Below the pieces are notes generated by a model, which had not been told where the DNA came from, did no database searches, and saw nothing but the letters and a program-made list of their open reading frames with translations. Shown here piece by piece: positions 35,431 to 44,700 of a stretch of 64,000 bases of DNA. The stretch covers positions 1 through 64,000 of the forward strand of contig OMVU01000015.1 in assembly GCA_900314565.1 (NCBI GenBank). Direction: 5' to 3'. Source of the DNA: an uncultured Eubacteriales bacterium (GTDB taxonomy: Bacteria > Bacillota > Clostridia > Lachnospirales > Lachnospiraceae). Position 1 is the stretch's first letter, and each line of letters begins with the position of its first letter. Position numbers and translations under genes: made by a program.

Positions 35431-36408
35431 TTACAGCCAGTGTGCCCTCAGCTCCTCGCCGGAGATCGGTGACAGATAAGCCGGTGCGATGTCAAAGACC
35501 GTCTTTCCGCCTGTCACGCCCTCCGCGTTCAGCCGGACGACAGCCCTTGCATACGCGGCAAGGACGGAACCCGTGAACTCCGGATTGGAATCGAGCTTCA
35601 GGCTGTACTCGATGACATGCTTCATCCCGTTCGTACCGGTCTCGCCGGAATAGATGACGGAACCGCCGTGCGGAAGTCCCGCGTGCTTCTCCTTCATCTC
35701 CTCCATGGAAATGAATGTCACCGTTGTATCATAGTCCGCAAAATAGTTCGGCATCGTCTTGATCTCATTCTCGATCCTATTAAGATCCGCGCCTTTCTCC
35801 GCAACGACATAGCACTCTCTCGTGTGCTTCTCGCGCGTCGTAAGCTCCGGATTCTCTCCTCTTCTCACTTTCTCGAGCGCTTCCGGGACCGGGACCGTAT
35901 ACTGGCGGGCATCCAGAACACCCTCGATCCTGCGGATCGCGTCAGAATGTCCCTGGCTCACGCCTGTTCCCCAGAATGTATAATCCCTGCCGCCGGGAAG
36001 GATCGAATGCGCGTAGAGACGGTTCAGCGAGAACATGCCCGGATCCCATCCACAGGAAATGAGGCCGACCTTCCCGCCGGCCTTCGCAGCCGCGTCGACC
36101 GCGCCGAAGTGCTTCGGAATATTCGCGTGCGTATCGAAAGAATCGACGACATTGTACAGCGCGGCATATTTCGGGGTCATCTCCGGAAGATCTGTTGCGC
36201 TCCCGCCGCAGATGATGAGGACGTCGATATCTTCCTTTCCGTCCGCGAGCGCGTCAATATGCTTCACCGAAGCACCGGGCGTGCAGATCTTAAGTCCTGC
36301 CGGGTCTCTTCTTGTATAGACTGCGACAAGCTCCATGTCTTCATTTTTATTGATGGCTGCTTCCACGCCGCGCCCAAGGTTGCCGTAACCGAGAATACCT
36401 GCTTTCAT
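35431..36408 (-). CDS. ddh: meso-diaminopimelate dehydrogenase
   Basis: This enzyme of about 325 aa makes meso-DAP from tetrahydrodipicolinate, ammonia and NADPH in one step, for wall and lysine synthesis. It shows GILGYGNLGRGVE (dinucleotide fold), YTRRDP, CGGSATDLPE, SFDTHANIPKHF and SCGWDPGMFSLNR, all family hallmarks. GGGAGG precedes ATG at 36408. It indicates DAP-type peptidoglycan in this organism. Confidence 0.95.
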   Translation of the reverse strand: MKAGILGYGNLGRGVEAAINKNEDMELVAVYTRRDPAGLKICTPGASVKHIDALADGKEDIDVLIICGGSATDLPEMTPKYAALYNVVDSFDTHANIPKHFGAVDAAAKAGGKVGLISCGWDPGMFSLNRLYAHSILPGGRDYTFWGTGVSQGHSDAIRRIEGVLDARQYTVPVPEALEKVRRGENPELTTREKHTRECYVVAEKGADLNRIENEIKTMPNYFADYDTTVTFISMEEMKEKHAGLPHGGSVIYSGETGTNGMKHVIEYSLKLDSNPEFTGSVLAAYARAVVRLNAEGVTGGKTVFDIAPAYLSPISGEELRAHWL

Positions 36409-36533
36409 AATAAACCTCCCTTTTATATGTGGTGCCGCAGTGCACTCAGGCCTCTGCTGCGGCATGGAACCCCTTTTATGAACAGGGGTGAGCCCGTGCG
36501 ATCGGAAAGGAGTTCTCACAGACATGCATTATA
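36409..36533 (-). promoter_or_regulatory. ddh promoter and structured leader
   Basis: TATAAT (36528-36533, minus strand) is a likely -10. The leader of about 110 nt contains two hairpins: ACCCCT...AGGGGT (36473-36493 region) and TGCCGCAG...CTGCGGCA (36432-36464 region). It does not match the lysine riboswitch as I know it. Confidence 0.45.
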
Positions 36534-36544
36534 CAACATAAAAA

Positions 36545-38113
36545 TCACAGAAGCGGCGCGATCAGTCTGAGGAGCAGCTGGCCGAAGCGAAGATGACTGC
36601 TCAGTCCGCTCCTGTATTTTTCAGTCACTTCTTCAGACTGCGCGAACATATCCTCAAAGTCTTTCCTGATATCGTGCACCGCCTGCTTCTGGAACAGAAG
36701 ACACCCGTTCTCAAAATGATGATACAGGCTCCTGTAGTCCAGATTGATCGTTCCGCAGGTCGCAACGGCGTCATCCGCGACGGACATCTTGCAGTGGCAG
36801 AAGCCCGGCGTATACTCATAGATCCGCACACCGTTCTTCACCAGAGCCGCGTAGTAGGATCTGGTCACGGAATAGACCAGCTTCTTATCGGGAATTCCCG
36901 GTGTTATGATCCGGACATCCACGCCGTTTTTTGCAGCCATGCCCAGCACATAGTTCATCTCGTCCGTGATGATCAGATACGGCGTGACGAACCAGGCATA
37001 TTTTTTCGCGCCGCGGGCAACTGCGGCATAAACACATTCCCCGACATGCTCGCCCTGCATAGGGCTGTCCGCGTAGGGCTGCACAACGCCGCCTTCCCTG
37101 GCCTCATAGTCGTGAACCTTCAGATACCTGCCAAAGTCCTCGTCGTCGATATCATTTCCCCTGATGGCATTCCACATTTCAAGAAATGTGATCGTAAGGC
37201 TCCGCACGGCGTCACCCTCGAGCCGGACGCCCGTATCCTTCCAGAATCCGTAAGGATGTGTCAGGTTAAAGTATTCATTCGCAAGATTGTACCCGCCTGT
37301 GAACCCGACCTTTCCGTCAATGACCGTGATCTTTCTGTGATCCCGGTTATTCAGGAAAATGTTCAGGCCCGGAGCGAACGGATTGAACACGCGGCATTTG
37401 ATTCCCTTTTGATTCATACGCCTGACAAAATCCGTGGTGATGAATCCGATGCTCCCCATGTCATCATAGAAAAGACGTACTTCAACGCCCTCCTTCACCT
37501 TCGCGACGAGAACTTCCTCGATGCGGTGGAAGGACTCGGCATCCTCTATGGCATGGTATTCCATGAAAATGAAATCCTTCGCCTTCCGCATCTCACGAAG
37601 CTGTGCCTCAAGGCCGTCGCTCGCTTCAGAATAATATTCCACGTCCGTATTCTGGTACGGAGGATAAGCGGAATACTGTTCCACATAGGAAGACACCCCG
37701 CTGAAAGGCATTTCCTCTTCGGCCATGCTCCTGGTCAGATTACTGTCATGTCTGAGTTTCGGCAGAAGTATTGCGTCGATTCCCCTGAATCTTTTCCGCA
37801 TCCCTGCCGTGTACGCATTCAAACCGATCATCAGATAAAGAGAAAGGCCGAGAAGCGGTGCGAGAAGGATCAGTATGATCCATGGCATTTTGATCGATGC
37901 TGACTTATTGTCCCCGCCCCCGTAAATCACCAGCACCAGGAGAAGTGCCAGAACTCTGGTCGCAATGGAGATCCACTCAGCATGCTCATTGAATTTGATT
38001 ATAATACTGAGAACAAACAGGACCTCGATCAGTATGGAGATAATGACAAAGATGAGGCGCTTTACACCATTTCTGGTCTTCGCTTTTCCCTCAACAGTCG
38101 CAGTTGTGTCCAT
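36545..38113 (-). CDS. cls: Cardiolipin synthase
   Basis: This membrane phospholipase-D-type enzyme of 522 aa joins two phosphatidylglycerols into cardiolipin. It has two or three N-terminal TM helices (LIFVIISILIEVLFVLSII and WIILILLAPLLGLSLYLMIG) and two HKD motifs (HRKITVIDGKVGFTGGYN and HCKMSVADDAVATCGTINLD). AGAGGTGAG precedes the start. It is a single gene. Confidence 0.95.
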   Translation of the reverse strand: MDTTATVEGKAKTRNGVKRLIFVIISILIEVLFVLSIIIKFNEHAEWISIATRVLALLLVLVIYGGGDNKSASIKMPWIILILLAPLLGLSLYLMIGLNAYTAGMRKRFRGIDAILLPKLRHDSNLTRSMAEEEMPFSGVSSYVEQYSAYPPYQNTDVEYYSEASDGLEAQLREMRKAKDFIFMEYHAIEDAESFHRIEEVLVAKVKEGVEVRLFYDDMGSIGFITTDFVRRMNQKGIKCRVFNPFAPGLNIFLNNRDHRKITVIDGKVGFTGGYNLANEYFNLTHPYGFWKDTGVRLEGDAVRSLTITFLEMWNAIRGNDIDDEDFGRYLKVHDYEAREGGVVQPYADSPMQGEHVGECVYAAVARGAKKYAWFVTPYLIITDEMNYVLGMAAKNGVDVRIITPGIPDKKLVYSVTRSYYAALVKNGVRIYEYTPGFCHCKMSVADDAVATCGTINLDYRSLYHHFENGCLLFQKQAVHDIRKDFEDMFAQSEEVTEKYRSGLSSHLRFGQLLLRLIAPLL

Positions 38114-38230
38114 GAATTTCTCACCTCTTATCGATTATTCCGGGTCGGTTCGCCCGGTACAAATTATTGTACATATAGAATACAAGGCAGGCGTCACAGC
38201 CTTTTACGGATCATCAGGAACGCCTGCTTC

Positions 38231-39409
38231 TCAGTTCAGGACCGAGTGATGCACCACCGGTGCGTTCCGGTCTAGCGCCTTAAAGGTATACCCCCTATCC
38301 CGAAGCAGCTCGATCACGCCCGGAAGGGCTTCCCAGGTCGTATCCTTCCCGTTTCCGTCGTGCATAAGAAGCACCATGGTGTTCGGCTCTACCTTGACTG
38401 CATTGGCGCAGACTTCCTCCACCGTCACGGTGGATCCGTCCGCGACACTGTTGTTCCAGTCCCAGTACTGGTAGCCACGTGCCACGACATCCTCCGAGAG
38501 GATGCTCATGATCCCCTGCATGTAGTGTGCAGAGATCGTATTCGAAGCTCCTCCTGGGAATCGGATAAAGCAGGGCACGAACCCAATCTGCTCTTCGACG
38601 ATCTCTCCGATCCGTCCCAGATCCTGATAATAAGCCTCGACCGACGCATAGACCTGCTCATACTCATGGCTGTACGTGTGCAGGCCGATCGTATGCCCTC
38701 TTCGGAAAGCATCTCCGATATAGTCGTAATACTCCGGATTCTGACCGGTCACGAAGAAGGTAGCCTTCACCCCGTACTGGTCCAGCACGTCGAGGACTGC
38801 CGGCGTGAGGTAGGACGGCCCGTCATCGAAGGTCAGATAGACCGTCTTTTCTCCGCCCTCCGTGTCATAATTCCAGTCTGTCTTTGCCGGATCCACTGCA
38901 AAGGAAGATCTGTCGACAGCCGCAGCTGTATCTCCCGTGCCGGGCGTTTCTTCCTTACCGGTTCCTTCCTGACCGGTTCCGGACACGCTCTGGCCCGTAC
39001 CATTCGCCGTATTCCCGTTCTCTGCGGACACCGCCCCGGCTGTCTCCCCGGCTGATCCGTTCCCGGCCTCCTGTACAGTCTGTACGCTGCCCGTTCCCCG
39101 GCTCTCCGCCGCAGCTTTGTTCTTTCCCCGTCCACGGATAAGAAGAACGATGACTAAAAGAATCAGAATGACCCCGGCGGTGATGATGATCGAGCCGATC
39201 CGCTCCCGTCTGGCGCGTATCTCCGCTTCGCGTTTCTCTGCCCGCCGCCTTGCGCGCTGCTCCGCCGCAGCCTTCTCAGGGTCAGCCTTTTTCTTCCTTT
39301 TCTTTTTGCCGGACTGCTTTGATTCTTTTTCCTTCTCCTCCACAAAACTGTATGTGGGGGCTTCTTCATCCGGCATGTTTTCCAGTTCCAGATCCTGATC
39401 ATTTTCCAT
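38231..39409 (-). CDS. Membrane-anchored polysaccharide deacetylase (NodB/PDA type)
   Basis: This protein of 392 aa has a charged Lys/Arg-rich cytoplasmic segment, one TM helix (IIITAGVILILLVIVLLI), a Gly/Thr/Ser spacer and a NodB domain (about 190-385). The domain has YLTFDDGPS (catalytic and metal Asp), HTYSHEYEQ (metal His pair) and RFPGGASN. All metal ligands are present, so it is probably active, for example on peptidoglycan N-acetylglucosamine. GGAGGGG precedes the ATG. It lies 47 bases behind a second, diverged deacetylase in the same operon. Confidence 0.92.
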   Translation of the reverse strand: MENDQDLELENMPDEEAPTYSFVEEKEKESKQSGKKKRKKKADPEKAAAEQRARRRAEKREAEIRARRERIGSIIITAGVILILLVIVLLIRGRGKNKAAAESRGTGSVQTVQEAGNGSAGETAGAVSAENGNTANGTGQSVSGTGQEGTGKEETPGTGDTAAAVDRSSFAVDPAKTDWNYDTEGGEKTVYLTFDDGPSYLTPAVLDVLDQYGVKATFFVTGQNPEYYDYIGDAFRRGHTIGLHTYSHEYEQVYASVEAYYQDLGRIGEIVEEQIGFVPCFIRFPGGASNTISAHYMQGIMSILSEDVVARGYQYWDWNNSVADGSTVTVEEVCANAVKVEPNTMVLLMHDGNGKDTTWEALPGVIELLRDRGYTFKALDRNAPVVHHSVLN

Positions 39410-39456
39410 AGGACATTTCCCCTCCTACGCTTATCCTGCTCCCCAATCGCGTCTCT

Positions 39457-41205
39457 TTACTGCGGGATCACGACCGGCGTGATCCTGCTCTGATCAAAGA
39501 AGCTCTCGATATCATGAACACCGATCTGCTCAAAGTCAGCCATCGCGCTCTGGACGCCTGTCATCGCCTGATACAGCCTGTAGCCGTCGATATCGATCCT
39601 GCCTGTACGGACATAATTATCCCGAAGCTGATTCCAGACCGGTACGCTTCCGTCGACATTGGCATAATAGTTATAGCCCACGCTCTTAAAATACGCGAAC
39701 TTCTCATTGTCGTAAGAGTAATCCTCCGGACCGCACAGGTCTGTGCCATGTGCAAAGATGATGGAATCGACTTCCCCGACGATCGGAACGACCGTATTCA
39801 CCCACTTCTCGTTGTCCTCCTTCAGTGCTTCGACGGAGGCCGTATTGACGCGTCTGTGTCCCCATGTATGGCTCGCGAACTCGTAGCCCTCAGCCTTCAG
39901 CGCATCCGCGATGACCTTTGCTTCCGCCACATCCTGATCAAAGTCGAACTCGGGATGCTGCTCCAGCCAGATCGCCTGGTTCGCGTCCAGATGCTCCGGA
40001 TCGCGCGTGAGATAGACCGTATCCGTGCGGTAGCCGAATACGCCGTTGTAACCTGTCAGCGCAATCATGCAGTGCCTGTTGTGGTAGGAGAAATCCGGAT
40101 GCGCGTCGATGAAGCTGGAGAGAAGGGGAACGACGTCGTAATCTCCGACCAGCGTCTCGCCGTTTTCATTGATGTATTCGCACTTGACCTTTCCGTTCTC
40201 ATCGAGGACCAGCTTCGAGGCGATGCCCTGATTTTCATACGCGTGATAATAGCTCAGGTCGTCCTCGGACATGATGACCGGATGCTTGCCGGGCGGGAGC
40301 ATAAGGTTTGTATTTTTCTCAAAATGAACTTCCCCGTTCTCGTCACGGTACTCCGTCACAAGGTCGTGCATCGAGACGAGCACACAGCCGTAGTCGTACA
40401 TCTGCTGCGTGATCGTGTTGAATTCGTTAACGGAGCACATCCAGGCGTTGTTGTCATTTGCGACAAAATCGCCGGAGATCGCCGGGTCAAATCCGCGCGA
40501 ATCGTTGAGGAGCGAGTGATAGAACACATGCGGAATCTCCTCGACGTCGTAAGGGATACAGGTCGCCTTCGTGTCGGTATAGCGCTGGATCGCAGCCATA
40601 TAGTCCGCGTTGGACTCGTATCCCGGCTGGGACTGAACATACGCAATTGCGGCATCATAATCGTACATGGCAGCCATCCTGTCTGAAGCCGCAAGGACTG
40701 CGTCTGCAGAGACAGGAGCCGCTTCCGGCTGTGTCTCAGGCTGTGCCTGCGTCCCCTGTGCAGCGCTCTCCGCGCTGCCGGACGTTCCGGCCGGATCGAC
40801 AGCCGTAACTCCCTGCGTCTGCTGTACAGCAGTGCCCGATGAAGTGCCTGTCTGGCTCTTTCCGGCTTTCCTGAACGACCGCACGAGAAGGAACATGACC
40901 ACGAGAAGAACGATCAGGGAGATGACGATGATCCCGGTAAGGATCATTTTCCTCTGCTGTGCCTGCCGCTCGCGTTCACGCTTCTGGCGGGCTCTTTTGC
41001 GCGCTTCACGCTCCTTCGCCGCGCTATCGTCCCCGGTCATCTGGTCAGCCGGCTGCTTCGCCCGGCGGACGGACGCCTGTTCTCCACCGGTCTCCTGCGC
41101 GGCAGACTTCTTTGTTCTCCGGACAGCCGCCTGCTCCCCTTCCGCGGGCCGCTTTTTCTTTTTCTTCGGAGCTTCCGCGCTCTCCAGGTTCCTGTCTTCA
41201 GCCAT
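39457..41205 (-). CDS. Membrane-anchored, divergent polysaccharide deacetylase-like protein
   Basis: This protein of 582 aa has a long basic cytoplasmic tail (KKKKKRPAEGEQ, AKEREARKRARQKRERERQ), one TM helix (MILTGIIVISLIVLLVVMFLLV) and an extracellular NodB-like domain. Motif 1 appears as VIMSEDDLSYYH and motif 2 as SHTWGHRRV, with an inserted segment of about 100 residues between them. The Asp pair and HxxxH are present but in unusual surroundings, so activity is not certain. GGAGG precedes the ATG. It is the first gene of the two-gene operon. Confidence 0.8.
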   Translation of the reverse strand: MAEDRNLESAEAPKKKKKRPAEGEQAAVRRTKKSAAQETGGEQASVRRAKQPADQMTGDDSAAKEREARKRARQKRERERQAQQRKMILTGIIVISLIVLLVVMFLLVRSFRKAGKSQTGTSSGTAVQQTQGVTAVDPAGTSGSAESAAQGTQAQPETQPEAAPVSADAVLAASDRMAAMYDYDAAIAYVQSQPGYESNADYMAAIQRYTDTKATCIPYDVEEIPHVFYHSLLNDSRGFDPAISGDFVANDNNAWMCSVNEFNTITQQMYDYGCVLVSMHDLVTEYRDENGEVHFEKNTNLMLPPGKHPVIMSEDDLSYYHAYENQGIASKLVLDENGKVKCEYINENGETLVGDYDVVPLLSSFIDAHPDFSYHNRHCMIALTGYNGVFGYRTDTVYLTRDPEHLDANQAIWLEQHPEFDFDQDVAEAKVIADALKAEGYEFASHTWGHRRVNTASVEALKEDNEKWVNTVVPIVGEVDSIIFAHGTDLCGPEDYSYDNEKFAYFKSVGYNYYANVDGSVPVWNQLRDNYVRTGRIDIDGYRLYQAMTGVQSAMADFEQIGVHDIESFFDQSRITPVVIPQ

Positions 41206-41242
41206 AATTAAGTTCCTCCCTGATATAAATTTCTTTCTGATC

Positions 41243-41364
41243 GAACGATGTCATTCGCATTCTGCTGTCGTTCCACGCTCATGTCGCACTATGCGGCTGT
41301 GCACATACATGTGCCTGTGCGAGCAGGCTCTCACCGCACAGTATGCTCCATCCCCGCACCGCTC
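41243..41364. repeat. GAGCGGTGC-type dispersed element, copy 1
   Basis: It shares TTCGCATTCTGCTGTCGTTCC, CTCATGTCG and terminal GCACCGCTC with 60399-60527. It lies in the gap 41206-41757, whose remaining part holds only the promoter below. Confidence 0.6.
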
Positions 41365-41537
41365 GCAGGAATGCGTAAAGACCCTTATCTCATACTTTAT
41401 AACAAATTTCGCATTTGAAAAAGGACTATCGTAAAAACAAAGGTAAAAAACAGCGGCCGGGTCCCCGAAGTCTCAGATCCAGCTCTGCCATGGCCGGCAA
41501 AGCCCCGGCACTTTTGTAAAGTAACCGGCGTATTTCA

Positions 41538-41566
41538 TTGAAGATGACCTGTGCATGTTTTATAAT
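41538..41566 (+). promoter_or_regulatory. Promoter of the LRR-kinase operon
   Basis: TTGAAG (41538-41543), a 17-bp spacer and TATAAT (41561-41566) form a good sigma-A-type promoter. The leader to the ATG at 41758 is about 185 nt. Confidence 0.65.
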
Positions 41567-41757
41567 TTACAGGAAGCGGCAAAAAGTATGCAAGGTCATG
41601 AGAGGCATATATGGGCACTGATCAAAGCCCGGGGAGCAGCGGTTTTTATGGAACTTTCAAACGATTTATCCAATACTATTTCATTATTTTGCATTTACTG
41701 ATAAAGCCGGGACTGACTCTGCATTGATTTTCACAGCCGATATAGATGGAGGCAAAT

Positions 41758-44700
41758 ATGGCGCTTATAAATAACCGATACGAACTCATCCGAATCATCG
41801 GAAAGGGCGGATTTGGAACAACCTGGTACGCGAGGGACACAAAACTTGACATGCCCGTCGCCGTCAAGGAACTGTCGGATACCGACCCTTCACGGAAAAA
41901 GAAATTCCTTCGCGAAGCCCGCACCCTCGCCCGTTTTGCCCGTGAGCCCGGCATTGTCAATGTCCGCGACTATCTTGAATATAACGGCAAAGCCTACATG
42001 GTCATGGAGTATCTGGACGGCTCTGACCTGAATACAAAGATTGCCGAAGGCGGACCGATCTCCTTTGACGCAGCCTATCATCTCCTGCGCCCGGTCATTC
42101 TGGTCCTCGGCAAGCTCCATGCGGAAGGCGTGATTCACAGGGACGTAAGCCCGGACAATATCCGCATGCAGAGTGACGGCACGATCAAACTGCTGGATTT
42201 CGGCGCTGCCTGGAACACCACCTCAACGGAAAACGCCACGACTACGATCACGGTAAAGCCCGGCTACGCACCCTACGAACAGTATGCGGGCAAGGAACGG
42301 CAGGGACCCTTCACCGACGTATACGCAGTCTGCGCGACTCTTTACAAGTGCATCACCGGAGTGACTCCTCCGGACGCGCTGAAGCGGGCTTTCTACGACG
42401 AAATAAAAACTCCATCTCTCCTAGGCGCCCGAATCACCCCCGCTGAAGAGGCGATCCTCATGCAGGGACTTGCGGTGAATTCGTCTGATCGGATCCAGAA
42501 CATGGAGGAGCTTGCACGTCTCCTTGACAAAGCGGTCGGAAAATCTTCTCCGGAGATGTCCGGAGCTTTCAAGAGCAGTATGGGCAGCGCAGGAGCCGCA
42601 GGCAGGGCGAACGGCGGTCGTGCCTTTAAGAGTTCTGTAGGAAAGCGGAGTTCTGAAGCAGACGGCGCTCATAAGGATTCCCCCGAAAAAAAGAATTCAG
42701 AAGGCAACGGCAAATTGCAGGAGCAGTCCACACAGGGCTATGCTCCTCATAACTATGCAGTACAGGATCAGACTGCACATGGGTATGCCGCACAAAGTTA
42801 CGCTGCACAGAATTATAATGCACAGGGTCAGCCTGCGCAGGGTTACGCCGCGCAGAATTACAATGCGCAGGGTCAGCCTGCGCAGGGTTACGCCGCGCAG
42901 AATTACAATGCACAGGGTCAGCCTGCACAGGGCTACGCCGCGCAGAATTACAATGCACAGGGTCAGCCTGCGCAGGGCTACGCCGCGCAGAATTACAATG
43001 CACAGGGTCAGCCTGCGCAAAGCTCCTCATTCGTTAACTCTAAACAGCCGGGCCGGGACTCTGCACCGGATAATATTGAAAAGTCAGATCGAAAAAGAAG
43101 GTCAGAGTCCGCATATTCCGGAAAACCGAGGCGCGGAATCCCTAAGAAGCCCCTTATCGGCCTGATCATGCTCGTTGCGGCTGCGATCGGTATCGTGTTC
43201 TTCATTTTTTCCCGGGGTGAGAACAATGATTCCTACAGAAAAACGGGCTCCGGGGAAGCTGTCGTTCTTGAAAAAACGCCTGTCACATCTGAAAGGCTGC
43301 AAGCAATCGAAAAAGACGCAAACATAAAAAGCCTGACGCTCATTAGATGTGAGCTCAGTGACTCTATGGTAGAAGAGATCAGCCGCATCACACATCTGGA
43401 AAAGCTCAGAATTGATGGATGTACCGGCTTTACGACCCTCGACCCCCTCGCAGATGCCCCCGCCCTCAATCATCTATCGATCACAGGACAGATCTCCAAC
43501 GAGTATATAGAGGGATCAGTCAACTTAGACGGCTCAAAACTTTTTACCAGAGATCTTCCGAACGTCCTGACTCTTTCCGTAACCGGATCCAGGATAGACG
43601 GAGGGACGGATTGCCTCGGGCATTTTCCAAATCTGGAAACTATCTCTCTGAGCCTTCTGGAACCCTACTCAATCGCCTGCATTGATAAAATGCCAAAACT
43701 CAAGGAGATTGAGCTCTATGACTTCGATCCATCCGAGAATGATTATTTGAATCTCAGCGGCGAGGAGGCAAGGCATCTCTACGGTCATCCGCAGCTTGAA
43801 ATCCTTATAGCAGAGGACTCAAATTTGAGTGATCTCGGATGGGCTGCCGAATGCACAAAGCTCAGAGATCTGTTCCTGAGCAACTGTCTCATATCCGATC
43901 TCTCGCCACTTGCGGATCTCACCGATTTGAAGTGGCTGCACCTTTCAAATAACAAAGTCGAAAGTGTCCTTCCTCTTTCAGGGTGTGAGAAGCTTGAAGA
44001 GATCAGGCTGAGCGGAAATCCTCTGACAAGCCTTAGCGGTCTGGAAGGACTCAAAAACCTTGAAGAGCTCAGCATCAGCAGAACGCTCGTAAGTGATCTC
44101 ACACCACTTGCCGGCTGTCAGAAGCTGCGCAGCCTCAAATGCAGGAACGCTCAGATCAGTGACCTCTCCGGTCTGGAAAACTGTCCGCTCACGTACCTAT
44201 GTGCTGATGGAAACCAGATTGCAGACCTCATACCGCTCTCAGCCAATAACACTATGGTGAACCTGGTTGTTTCGGACAACCTTCTGACATCCCTGACAGG
44301 CTGTGAGCAGATGATCTACCTCAAGAAAGTTATTGCTGCGCGGAATGCTCTCACAGGAATTGAAGGAATCATGAACTGTAGCGGAATTGAAACGCTTGAT
44401 GTGAGCAACAACCAGATCTCAGAACTCTCTCCGCTTCAAAACTCCTTCACTTCCCTGAAGAATCTGAATATCTCTGACAATCTGATTTCTGAAATCGAGC
44501 CGCTCTCTGTATGCACGTCGCTTGAGAACCTGAATGCAGACAACAATGAGATCAAGAGCCTTTCTCCACTCGAGGGATGTTCAAAACTCACGAATATCAT
44601 GGCGGGAAACAATGCACTCACGGATCTGTCCGGACTCACCGGAAAGCCTGAACTCAATGCGGTCATGGTCGACCACAATCAGATCCAAAGCCTTGCTCCT

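Noticed and set aside
36409..36533. Lysine riboswitch before ddh
   Set aside because: The leader is too short and lacks the conserved core. It is reported only as a structured leader.
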